A DNA stretch of 64,000 bases from Agarophyton chilense. Taxonomy: Eukaryota; Rhodophyta; Florideophyceae; Gracilariales; Gracilariaceae. Shown here one piece after another: positions 21,826 to 31,446 of this stretch. Made by a program: the position numbers and the translations under genes. The notes beneath the pieces are model-generated. The model was not told where the DNA came from and made no database searches. It was given only the letters and a program-made list of their open reading frames with translations. The DNA is taken from positions 2,232,001 through 2,296,000 of the forward strand of contig JARGXX010000099.1 of NCBI GenBank assembly GCA_030374765.1, read 5' to 3'. Position 1 is the stretch's first letter; every line of letters begins with the position of its first letter.

Positions 21826-22158
21826 CCGGAGCTTCCGGTAGAATGTAGGGCGGCGCCACTAGGGCGCCCTTGCCAGTAGTAAGAAATAAAAAGAAGAGGG
21901 TCGCCTTTCCGACGCCCTTTCCCAAGTCCGCTTCTTTCTTTCCGGAGTACCGGCCTTCTACCGGGGTTCCGGCGTTTCAGGGAGCCAGCCTAGCTGGGAG
22001 TTCCGTGTTTCACGGTGGGCGCTTCGCGCGCGGACCAGGTAACTGGCAAGACCACCAAAGACGTTGGGATAGCGTGAGCGGTTGCTTCCTTCCCCGCGTT
22101 GGGGCATGGACGGAGATGGCGCGTGGCGCAATCAGCCATTCCATTCCGTGTTCACGGT

Positions 22159-25100
22159 TTATCCCTCTCGGGCGTTTACCAGCGTGGCTGGGAGTGCAGT
22201 CCCCGCAAGGCGGTGGTATCGCATTACCGCAGAGCGCGGGAGGTGCTCGATGGGCTCCGGAGTGTCCCACTCCGGCCCGTATCCGTACCAGCGGGTCCGG
22301 TACTGGAGCACCCCGTGCCCATCGTAGCTATGTCCGACGATTCGGTCGAGGACGTACTCCTGCACGTAAAATTGCCGGCCTTGCCGGGTGGTGGTGACCC
22401 GAGCCTCAGCGCCGCGTGGTGCTGGGCTCGTCGTCGCCTATTCCGGGTCACCCGGTCTGTCATTCTGCTCTGCGGTTGTTGCCGGGTTGCCGGGGCTGCC
22501 GTACCGCTTCGAGGAAGTTGCCGGCGCGGCCGGGTTGTGTTTCCGCTGGGCGGTAGGGGCTTTCCTGAAGTCCGCCCTTACCGCGAGTTTGCGGGGGTCC
22601 TTCCGTCTTGGTGACGGTTCGCTGGAGGCCTCCGCTTGATTTGCGGCATGCAACGTTCCCATTGGTAAGCAGTTTCCGCTGTGCGGTGCGCCGTGGGCGG
22701 TGAGTGGTTCACCGTCCCGGCGATCCGCTTCCGCGGGGTGGCTGTCAGCCAATGACCGGGATGCCGGGTGCCCATTGGTCCGATCTCCCGCCCGGGTCAC
22801 GTGACATTGAGGACGGGTGGTCGGGCCGTCGCGGACGGTTGGCTCCGATTGTTCGGCAAGGGAGGCGGTTTTCGACTTGTCGTTGCGCCTCTTTTCCTCC
22901 ACGGGGTTCGTACCGTTCTCAACGGAGTGGCTCGCTAGACCTGCTTGCGCAGCGCCCGCCGGAGTACCGGTATCGACCGAAACGCTCGGTGTGCGACCGC
23001 GAATGTGCGGGGAGCCCTTAGTTGCTTCCACGCGATGCGGAGCGTCCGTAGGGTCTCGCTTCCCGGCTTCGGGTCTTCGAGCGCCTTGGTTTCCCTTGCG
23101 GGGTTGCGTGGCGGTCGGATTGACCACCGCGTCCCGCGGGAGCGGAGTGGCGTCCGGCGACGATGCCGGATGCCCGCTCGGGGGCCTTGCCCGGGGTGTC
23201 CGCTTAAACTTCCGTTGCGACGGCGATGCTTCCGCGATTGAGCGGGTCCCCTCCCCCTCCTTAGACGGAGCGACGGGTGATGGTGGGCTAACTGCATGGT
23301 GGGTATAAATACCGCTGCGCAGCGCCCGTAAGGGTAGCTGGCCGCGAGGGCCAGGTGTTTCTGGCATTGCCGGTGGTTCCGATAAAGTCGGTATATCGGA
23401 GAGACCCCGTGAGGGGTGCGGTACCACGGCGGGGCGTGGTGCCACCGTTGTACCCGTGGTATCCGAGGCCGTTTCGACGGGGGCTGATGCGTTTTCCGCC
23501 TGCGGCGGTGGGGCGGCTACGATGCGGTCTTGTGAAAGACGTTCGTGGTCGCCGTTCTTGTCCACCACAACGGTGCCGGGGAGGGAGGACACGACCCGGA
23601 ACGGACCTTCGGCGACAGGCGAGAGCTTGTGACGCTTGTTGGTCCGGGGGTTGTAGTACTCCCGGCGAACGAACACGTAGGTTCCCGGCTTGGGCGGTGC
23701 CGGTAGTGGTCCGCGTAAGCGGTTATCAAAATCCCGCTTATAGGTGGCCTGGGCACGTTCCATGGACTTCCGGGCGACCGGTACGAGCTTGGTAAGCCAG
23801 TTCTTCCACTTGAGGCGGTATTGCCCCACGGATGGGAAAGAGGTGACCCTGTGTTGGGGTTCGACCGCCACTGGCGGGGGTGTCCTGGAGAGCACAAGCT
23901 CGAAGGGAGTCAGACCGGTTGTCCGGTGAACCTGCGTGTTGTAGGCGTAGGTGATAGCATCAGAATAAATGTCCCACGTCATTGGGTGATCGGATACGTA
24001 GGAGCGTAGCGACGCGAGTAGGGTGCGGTTGAAGCGTTCCACCTGCCCGTTTGTTTGCGGGTGGTAGGTGGTAGTAAACAGGTTCTTGACGTCGAGGAGG
24101 CGGCAGACGTCCAGAAAGAACTTAGAGGCAAACTGCTTACCGTTATCGGATAGAAACTCTATCGGAGGGCCATAAACGAACGCCCAGTGCGTAACGAAGG
24201 CGTTCGCAACCGTGAAAGTGGTGATCTTCCGTAAAGGTACGGTGCGCACCAGGTTCGAAAAGCGGTCAGTGATAACCAGGAGGAACTTGTTTCCCTTGTG
24301 CGTCTTGAGTATAGGCCCGATAATGTCGATTGCGACAAACTCGAGGGGCGCCCTTGCGGGGAAAAGCTTCATCCGTTTGGAGTGCTTCCGGAGTTTCACC
24401 CGGTTCTTTGCGCATTGGGTGCAGAACTGCACCGTAGCGTAGCAATCAAACGCCATAGCGGGTCAATAAAAGTCCCTTCGCAGGGTTAGATAAGGTTTTC
24501 TCCCACCGGAGTGTCCCCCGAGGGTCGGGTAGTGTGGGAGGTGGAGCACCCTGGTTTGCAGGGTGTGCGGGACGACGATCTGGGATCGGTGGTCCACCGT
24601 CCGGACGAGGTAACCGATGTCGTTTACCTCGAACGGGAGGTCCTCTCCACCGTTTAGGCGGGCCCGTATGCGCGTGCAGAACGGGTCGCCGAACTGTTCT
24701 CGGATCATCTCCTCGGTGGAGATGGGTACAAAGGTCCCGGGTACGGGTGTTTCATTCTCGCGCGCTGCGAGTAGCTCATCCATTTCCATGGTGTCTTCCC
24801 CGGTTTCGGGCCAATCCGACCCCGTCGGTGTTTCCCCTTCCAAGGTAAAGCACGGGATCTCGTCGACCTCCGGGTCGGCAAGTGCTTCACCTGTCGTAGG
24901 TAATCGAGAGAGGGCGTCTGCTTGGGTGTTCTGGACACCCTTTTTGTAGACGACCTCGAAGTTGAATTCCGCTAAGCGGAGGCGCCACCGCATTAGGCGG
25001 TCAGAAGGATCTGCAATGTTCAGCAGCCACCTCAACGAGGCATGGTCCGTTTACACGGTGAAATGAACGCCCATGAGGTATGGGCGCAGAGTGGATAGCG

Positions 25101-27438
25101 CCCAGACCACTGCGAGGCACTCCTTCTCGGAGACCGAGTAGTTGCGCTCGTGGACGTTCAGCGTGCGGGACCAATAGCCAATTGGTTTGCGTTCCCCCTC
25201 GGGGGTGGTTTGGAACAGTGCGCAGCCCACCTGGTGGTCACTGGCGTCGGTGTCGATGGAGTAGGGAAGCCCAGGTTTGGGCAAGGATAGGATGGGAGCT
25301 GTCGTAACTGCCTTAATCAAGGAGCGAAAAGATTCCGACTGATCGGTGGTAAATGGCGCAACCTTCGGTGGCTGGCCCTTCCGCAGTAGCGCGTTTAGCG
25401 GAGCGGCGATATCCGAGAAACGCGGTATAAACCGTCGATAGACGTTGACCAGACCTAAAAAGGATCGGAGCTCCGTTTTAGTACGGGGCTCCTTCGCCTC
25501 GCAGAGGGACTTGATACGAACTTGTTCGATCATTTAACCGTCCTGGACGGATGACGTGCCCGAGATACTTCACCGTGTCGGTGAAGAACTCGCACTTCCT
25601 CAACTTTAAGGTTATTCCTGCGTCTCGCAGTACGGTCATCACGTCCCGCACGTGGGTCAGGTGATCGTCCAGGTTTCTGGAAAAGACAATGATGTCGTCC
25701 AAGTAGAGAAGGCACGTGCGCCACTTGAAACGCGACATCAGTATGTCTATTGCCCTTTGAAAGGTGGCCGGTGCATTGGTTAAACCAAACGGCATCCGCT
25801 TGAAACGGTAGGAACCCGAGTGGCAAACAAATGCGGTTTTGTCTCGGTCCTCTTCCCGGACTGGGACTTGCCAGTAGCCCCAGTTAGCATCCAGAGCCAT
25901 AGACACGGTAGCGTCTCAGAGCGAGCCTATACACTCGTCCATGCGCTGAATCGGGTAGGTGTCCCTCACGGTGACGGCATTGAGGCGGCGGTAGTAAATG
26001 CAAAACCGCCACGTACCGTCAGCCTTGAGGGCCAGCACCACCGGTGAAGCCCAAGGAGATTGGGCGGGCTCGATGACTCCAACACGGAGCATCTTGTCCA
26101 CCTGAAATTCTTCCTCCTCCCGAGCTTTCGGTCCCGCCCTGTAAGGGGGTTGTGCAACCGGACGTGCGTCCGGTAGCAAGTCTATCCGATGTTCGGTTGT
26201 ATTGATCTCACCCAGTGAGCCGTCCCACATTGTGGTAAACTCGCGTAGCATTCTGCGTAAGCGGTCCCGGTGTGAGACCGGTACATGACTCAGGTCCAGG
26301 TCCTCGAGGGCCTTGATCGGGTATATCTTATCGTAGCTCGTAGGCTGTGCCCTGTTGTCAGGTGTGGGAACCGACGAGGTCGGAAATGCATCCGTCTTGA
26401 CGGTTTTATCGAGCGCCAACTGCTGTGCCTCCCCGGAGGTTTCTGCACCGGATACCGGGAGACCATCCTCGGTAGAGGGAGTTATTCCGAGTCCTTCGGC
26501 AGCCGTCACATTTGTAGGGAGCATCGCGAGCGGGTGCGGCGTCACAGACCCAATGACTTGGTTCTTTGCCAGCGTCTGGGGAGCCTTTCCCAGATTGGCA
26601 ACCAACACCCTGAAAGGGGAATTCGGCGTGACTTGCACGATTCCGTTCGCAACGGTTAACTGAAATTTCTCGTACAACGAGGGCAAGGGCTGAACAACCC
26701 GAAGACCGTGTTAACGGGAATTGACTGAAACCATAACCTGGCTCTCCGGGGGTATGGTGACTGACGAGGCAACGCGTAGCTTCGTAGAATCCCGGTTCGC
26801 CGGTGTGGGTTCCTGCGCAGCAGGTAGAGGAACGTGTTTCCTCGATGCCCGCTTCAGCGGTTGACGAACAATGGGGACGTTTGATCCGTCCTCAAGCTCC
26901 ACCTGCTTAAGGCGTGGGCGGATGGCGTCGACGAACCTGTCGCAGTAGTCACATCCCAGTATAACTGGCGTGGCCAGCGAGCGGCACAAAATAAAAGTTA
27001 GTTTAACCACCATCCGCCCTAGCCTGACGACCAGGTCGATCACACCAACCGTTTTCAACGGGTTGTTATTGGCGTCTGAGACGTCGGGTACCGTTTCAGA
27101 ACGGATGAGTGACCGCAATGGCGGGGGTAAAACCGATTCCACAATAAAGTTCGGCCCAGCACCTGTATCCAGGACAGTGAGATATCTCACCATAAACTGC
27201 GTGTGCAGACCAAGGTCAGCGTAAACCTTGTAGTTACGCTTGGCCATTACCAAGACTCTATCCGGGATCCGGTTATTTCTAATCCGTATCCATGGTCGAC
27301 GCAAAACACCGAGGTGTTTAGAGTCCGCGTCTGCGGTGTCCTTCCTTGTCAGGATTTTCACCGGGGAGCGAGGCATCGGCGCCTCGGGCGTCGTCAGCCT
27401 CAACTCTGAGGACGCCTCTCCCGAAGGGGAGACTCCCT
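22159..27438 (-). pseudogene. Gypsy pol: protease, RT, RNase H, integrase, chromodomain
   Basis: After the gag frameshift site the frame reads the protease (VLDTGAGPNFI), a TAA (26711-26713) and RT up to DECIGSL. A TGA (25916-25918) sits where Gly is usual. The RT core follows (MPFGLTNAPATFQ, LLYLDDIIVFSR). An extra A near 25534 shifts phase at RPGRL. RNase H follows (IDTDASDHQVGCALFQ), with a TAA at 25051-25053 before TDHASLRWLL. Then come the HHCC finger, a TGA (24463-24465) replacing Trp in FYWP, and an integrase with intact D, D, E (AIDIIGP, LSDNGKQF, QVERFNRT) and a GPF-type C-terminal module. About 330 residues of Pro/Arg/Thr/Ser-rich sequence lead to a TAG (22438-22440). In the same frame lies a chromodomain (EYVLDRIVGHSYDG, YRTRWYGYGPEWDTPEPIEHL), ending at 22159. 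Confidence 0.92.
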
Positions 27439-27451
27439 CTATTCTTTTCCC
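27408..27451 (-). promoter_or_regulatory. Probable -1 ribosomal frameshift signal between gag and pol
   Basis: On the minus strand the last gag codons are CAG GGA AAA GAA TAG, giving the heptamer G GGA AAA (27451-27445) in the X XXY YYZ register of -1 slippage. Five bases later a hairpin can form: GAGG pairs with CCTC outside, and TCTCCC-CTTC-GGGAGA forms the perfect inner stem (27439-27408). The pol frame is exactly the -1 frame and is open across the overlap. Slippery site, spacer and stem are all where the known mechanism needs them. Function is inferred. Confidence 0.65.
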
Positions 27452-29550
27452 TGTACAGGGTCCTGGTCGGGCGAAGGCCCGACTTCCTCGGCAACGAGTG
27501 CATGATTCCGTTGCACGGTAGCTACCGCAGGAGCGGGTTGAGATCCACCAGCGTGGTTTGGCGCTGGTGCGGCGCGTGCCGGCTGAGCCGGTTTGTACCG
27601 AGAATTCGGAGTGTGAGCCAATGCGTTGGGGAAGTCCGTCTTCGCGCGGAGATATGACGTGAGTGGCACGGAGCCCTTCTCCTGCGGGGAGAGGGCTTCG
27701 TAATTATCCACCACTCGCGCCATATCGCGTAGCGATAAAAGGCATTGCGGGGAGGTGTGCCCGCGCTCGTAGCACAAGTGGCACACCAACGTCACTCCCG
27801 CCTTTCGCGGTACAGCATTCCGAGCATCGGTGTATCTTTCGGGTTCCGGGTTTCCAACCCATTCAGGGCGCTGACTTCGTGTCATTCCGTTCGAGTACGG
27901 CATACGGGGGGCCAGCGTGCGGCGGTCATTAAGATAGAAGACCTGCCCGTTCTCCGTGTCCCTTGCGGTTGAGTCAACCGAGCCATCCGTCGTAGACGGT
28001 AATTCCGTTGTCGGAATAGATAAATCAACGTGATGGATGACATTCATATTGTCATAACCCTGTTTGGGGATGCCATCCGTCGCAAATGACAGTGAAGAAG
28101 AGTCCGACTCAAGCAGCAATGCCTTAGCGGCCTTCGACCGGGTTCCCGGATTGCGTGCACGTAGTGCATCTCCCTCTGCGCGGGCAAACTGTACGAGTTC
28201 AAGGTAGGTCACCTTCGGCTCTTGTTCCCTGTAACGGGCGACAAGAGTCTTGATGGCTGGATCCAAACAATCAATGAACATCGTACAGCGTTCCCCAGCG
28301 GGGTATACATTACCACAACGGTGGAAAGCCTTATTCAGGCGTACCGAGTAATCGGTCTCGAGCTTGCCGGAGCGTTGTCGAGTGTCTCGCAAAGCGAGTA
28401 TCGCCGCTTGTATCGCGGAGTTGGTTGCGTAGGAACGCAGGAGGTACTGCACGGCCTCGGGACAGCAGGTCACACCTCCTTTGGAGGCTCGCGACGAGCC
28501 CCGGACCGACAAAAACTGATCTTCAGCGACACCCCGTAGAAAGTAGGGTAGCGCCACGTAGGCTTGTCCTTCGTTCATTCCGAGTATATCGGCTTCTGTT
28601 ACAAAGCGGTGTAGGAAATCCAAGACCAGAATTGGATCATCCCCAGTAAACGACTGGTTACGAAGTGAAAGCTGCATCCGCTTGATGCAGTCTTTCACTT
28701 TACCCTTGTCACGCGGTGTCCGACCTAAAGAGGAATCTTCTAGCCGGTAATACCGGTAGGACAGGAGTGTCCTGTACAGAGGGTTGGTGGGCTTCAAGGG
28801 TTTGAGGCCCGGATGTCGCCGACCCTTAAGGCGCGACCGGATGGCCCCGTAGGTGGCAGAGGACCGCTTTGAGCGGGAAGAGCGCCCATAACGATCCTGT
28901 GGGTCATCGCTCACCGACGAGTTGGAACTCTCCGAGTCACTCGGTTTACCGTCCGACTCAGATGATGAGTCGGACGGGTGTCCGTGCTTACGGTTAGAAT
29001 CCCGGTTCTTCCGGCTCTTCCGGTTCCGCGACTGGGTCTCTCGATGAGAGACAACCGGTCTAGCCGCGTTCGCGGGCGAGGTTAACGTCCTCTCGACCGA
29101 CTCAAGTCGGCTTCGGAAACGCTCGAAGCGATTCTCCATACTTTCTGCGAAGGAAGACGGAGCGCCAAAACACTCGAGTAGTGTATTGACGTCCGACCGC
29201 AATACGCGGATATCCTCGGCTAACTCACTTGGAGGGGGGTTAGCGAGGCTTCTTCGTAAAGAGGTGAACTCCCTCGAGAGGGTATTGTGAGCAGCCCGCA
29301 GGGAGCAGAGCTGCTCTTCCAAGCGTACAATCCGCGCTTGGTCGACCAACCGCGGAGGCGGAGAAACCACCGTTGCGACGGTCGTTAACCCGGAATCGGG
29401 CTGCGGTTCTTCAGTGCCGGTGACCGGTATCTCCCGGGAAGCCGGTGTTGGAGCCAGGGCCTGTGGAACATCAGTGCCCCTGGCATCACCGCTTTGGCGG
29501 GAACGGCTGCGTGTTGCAGGACGCTCCATGCTAGGCGGTTTCCTTGGCAT
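27439..29550 (-). CDS. Gypsy Gag polyprotein, 703 aa, intact
   Basis: The only undamaged gene of the element. The first ATG is at 29550 (MPRKPPSMERPATRSRSR). A predicted coiled coil (residues about 70-170), an Arg/Ser-rich low-complexity block and then the capsid-like region follow (LVLDFLHRFVTEADILGMNE, ALPYFLRGVAEDQFL). A CCHC zinc knuckle (CHLCYERGHTSPQC) lies at about residue 580, and a Pro/Ala tail runs into the frameshift site. The order capsid then knuckle is the standard gag layout; the long charged N-terminal extension is larger than in most Ty3/gypsy gags. It ends three codons after the slippery site. Confidence 0.9.
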   Translation of the reverse strand: MPRKPPSMERPATRSRSRQSGDARGTDVPQALAPTPASREIPVTGTEEPQPDSGLTTVATVVSPPPRLVDQARIVRLEEQLCSLRAAHNTLSREFTSLRRSLANPPPSELAEDIRVLRSDVNTLLECFGAPSSFAESMENRFERFRSRLESVERTLTSPANAARPVVSHRETQSRNRKSRKNRDSNRKHGHPSDSSSESDGKPSDSESSNSSVSDDPQDRYGRSSRSKRSSATYGAIRSRLKGRRHPGLKPLKPTNPLYRTLLSYRYYRLEDSSLGRTPRDKGKVKDCIKRMQLSLRNQSFTGDDPILVLDFLHRFVTEADILGMNEGQAYVALPYFLRGVAEDQFLSVRGSSRASKGGVTCCPEAVQYLLRSYATNSAIQAAILALRDTRQRSGKLETDYSVRLNKAFHRCGNVYPAGERCTMFIDCLDPAIKTLVARYREQEPKVTYLELVQFARAEGDALRARNPGTRSKAAKALLLESDSSSLSFATDGIPKQGYDNMNVIHHVDLSIPTTELPSTTDGSVDSTARDTENGQVFYLNDRRTLAPRMPYSNGMTRSQRPEWVGNPEPERYTDARNAVPRKAGVTLVCHLCYERGHTSPQCLLSLRDMARVVDNYEALSPQEKGSVPLTSYLRAKTDFPNALAHTPNSRYKPAQPARAAPAPNHAGGSQPAPAVATVQRNHALVAEEVGPSPDQDPVQGKE

Positions 29551-29652
29551 TGGCCACACCGTCTCGACGGAAGAATAGAAAGCAAACCGGTGAGACCAGA
29601 GAAAACCCGTTAAACGGAAAACAACCTCAGAGAGGACACAAGCGGTCTTGAC

Positions 29653-29670
29653 TTCTAAGTCGGGAGACCA
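29653..29670 (-). other. Gypsy primer-binding site
   Basis: Three bases from the 5' LTR, the minus strand reads TGGTCTCCCGACTTAG, so the plus strand ends in ...CGGGAGACCA like the 3' end of a tRNA with CCA. I do not assign the tRNA species. Confidence 0.6.
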
Positions 29671-29673
29671 ATT

Positions 29674-30537
29674 TGTAGGACAATGCCCCCAAGGGGGAAA
29701 ACCTACGAAGACGTCCGGATCTTCCTCTCACGAGGTAACCGGCGCGGTAGAGCCCTCCCAGGGATCGGCGCGCAATGCCGGGTGTAAGCCGGAGCCGAAC
29801 CGTCGCGACGGGCGCAGGGAGGCTGAAAGAAGCCGAGAATATCCGCCGAAGCGGTGCTTGCGTATCCTCTGAGGAGGCAAAACCCACGAGAGTGGCGAGC
29901 ACGACAGGTGTCAGTGCGAGCCGCAAGAGCGGGAATTGCCCAATGAAGGGGAGGAAAAGGGAAGGAAAATGGGAACGGAGGCAAAAGGGCGAGGTTGACC
30001 ACGAGCCGCAAGAGGGGACTCGGGAATAGCTGGCACTGCCGGGTGTAGCAAACCGTATACACGGGCGGAACCACGAAAGTGGGAATAGATACCCAACACA
30101 CGAAGGCTGCTTGAACGTTCAAGGGGTTTGGGAAGCCGTGCACCACGGGAAATCCCTCCGTAAGGAGTTGTATATCCGCGCAGGCGGTTCGACCTAGTGC
30201 CAAGATCTGGAAGACCAAGATCATTCTTGTTGGGGAGACTTTACTGGACCGGCGGCCGCGAGACCGGCGGCCTAAGTACTGTAGTCACCGTAGAATAGAA
30301 TAAATAAAGTCTATCCTGAATTGCTAAATGTCCGTCTAACAAAGGGGCCAATCTGGCGGCCATGTGTCGCACGGGCGCTGCGGCCACGTGTATGGCACCC
30401 GGTCCCGCCGGTGCATCGCCGGCGTTCCGGCCATCGCCGTGAAAACGGATTACTCCTACTCATAACGAGGTTGCACGCCGGAGGCTCCGGAAAAAACTTA
30501 AGTCCCCAAAAACCTCCCTGGAGGACGTTGCTCTTCA
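29674..30537 (-). repeat. Gypsy 5' LTR, 864 bp
   Basis: Same ends as the other copy. The extra 45 bp fall in two blocks around 30362-30425, a GC-rich area where CACGTGTATGGCACCCGG is embedded in near-repeats. Whether this is a gain here or a loss in the other LTR cannot be told from one element. Confidence 0.94.
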
Positions 30538-30542
30538 GTGGG

Positions 30543-31150
30543 GGCGTGCGAGGGTTGATACAATGAATGAAGTTGTTTGAAGCTGATGAGAAAAGATTTG
30601 ATCGTGGTTGGTTTTTGTAACAAGATGGATGCAATGATAGGAGTGAGGGCTGTGTTCGTTTTGAGTCCGTTGATTATGAAGTCGACAGTTGTCTCTTCTT
30701 GTTTGATGTTGGGATAGCGTGCCGCTATCATTCTCTGTCGAAAGTCGGTGTGAGCTTTGATGTAATTGTCAATGGTGGTGTCCTGAGTGTAAGTGATACT
30801 TTCGGCTTCGGTTCTCAAGAACTTGTGGTCTTCTTTCGTAGCTTGGTCGATGTGAGATATAATGTCGGTGACGAGGTCGCGTGGTGTCAGTCAATCTTCC
30901 GGAACTAGTAAGAGTCCGAGGATGTCGGATGGTACGCTGCTCAGTATGGCGGAGAGTAATTTGGACTTGTTCTGTGTGTGTCGCCTGAGATCCGCTGGAT
31001 CTGTTGGAAGAGAAGGATTGCTGAAAAGATGTTTTGTGGCGTCGATTGTTGTTGCGTACGTTTCAAGAGCGAGATACCATGGTGCATAATTGGCTTTGTG
31101 TAGTTCTGGGAGCCTGGGTTGTCTTTCGTGCTCCAGTGTGTAATGTTATG
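30543..31150 (-). pseudogene. Copia gag N-terminal part
   Basis: The minus-strand frame shows the copia gag (UBN2-type) pattern: ANYAPWYLALETY, then LLSAILSSVPSDIL, then DYIKAHTDFRQRM-like (here NYIKAHTDFRQRMIAARYP) and VDFIINGLK. In-frame stops occur at about 30892-30894 (TGA, after LLVPED) and near 31145 (TAA). It ends at the gypsy insertion. Subtracting 11,359 bases (gypsy plus one GTGGG) puts this frame in exact phase with the gag/protease frame below 19183. Confidence 0.8.
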
Positions 31151-31330
31151 TTGTGTCTTTGTGTTGATGTGTGTCGTTTGCTTCTTGTGTGGCGTTCCTG
31201 TATAGTTTGTTGATGTGTTCTGCGTGCTGCCGTCTTTGACGGCGGAGGAGTCGGGGATCTGGAGAAATTGTGTTGCGTTGTATGGTATGCGGGTTTGTTA
31301 TGTGTGTGAGATTTAGGGGTGTGTGGGTTT

Positions 31331-31358
31331 GCCGCAGCGGGTGCGTGGGCGCATAACC
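31331..31358 (-). other. Copia primer-binding site, half initiator-tRNA-Met type
   Basis: Directly against the 5' LTR the plus strand reads GGGCGCATAACC, closely matching the anticodon region of eukaryotic initiator tRNA-Met (GGGCYCATAACC). The match continues leftwards over the D-arm (GCAGCGG). Drosophila copia is known to prime from the 5' half of this tRNA, cut in the anticodon loop, and not from the 3' CCA end. The layout here, abutting the LTR with no TGG, is the same. Confidence 0.7.
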
Positions 31359-31446
31359 TGTGAGAGGAAGACTCTACCCGGACCTTTACTTCGAGCTCTT
31401 CTTTGCTTTCCCTAAATACTGGCTATTTCTACTGTAATGTTTGACA
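31359..31446 (-). repeat. Copia 5' LTR, 88 bp
   Basis: Exact copy of 15459-15546. On the minus strand it starts TGTCAAACATTACAG and ends CTCACA. It is very short for an LTR, so zero differences over 88 bp say little about age. Confidence 0.92.

Larger units (their letters stand above)
19184..30537 (-). mobile_element. Ty3/gypsy chromovirus-type LTR retrotransposon, 11.35 kb
   Basis: Long direct repeats at 19184-20002 and 29674-30537 bound the element. Perfect GTGGG duplications flank it (19179-19183 and 30538-30542). On the minus strand the order is 5' LTR, primer site, gag, protease, RT, RNase H, integrase, long linker, chromodomain, then an opposite-strand gene, polypurine tract and 3' LTR. 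RT before integrase is the Ty3/gypsy order, and a C-terminal chromodomain marks the chromovirus branch. LTR differences (about 20 substitutions and a 45-bp length change), five nonsense codons and one pol frameshift indicate an inactive copy. It lies inside the copia gag in the same orientation, so it is the younger of the two. Confidence 0.95.
15459..31446 (-). mobile_element. Ty1/copia LTR retrotransposon, split by a gypsy insertion
   Basis: Identical 88-bp direct repeats beginning TGTGAGAGG and ending TTTGACA bound the element. Read on the minus strand they start TG and end CA, so 31359-31446 is the 5' LTR and 15459-15546 the 3' LTR. The domain order on the minus strand is gag, zinc knuckle, protease, integrase, RT, RNase H, which is the copia order (integrase before RT). 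Without the nested insert and one copy of its target site the element is about 4.63 kb. Flanks are TCGAT and TGGAT, an imperfect 5-bp duplication. Nonsense codons in gag and pol and a frame break at a G10 run show that this copy is dead. Confidence 0.92.

Noticed and set aside
22704-23308. Plus-strand frames of 100-160 codons over the pol linker
   Set aside because: They are shadows of the GC-rich, low-complexity linker on the minus strand.
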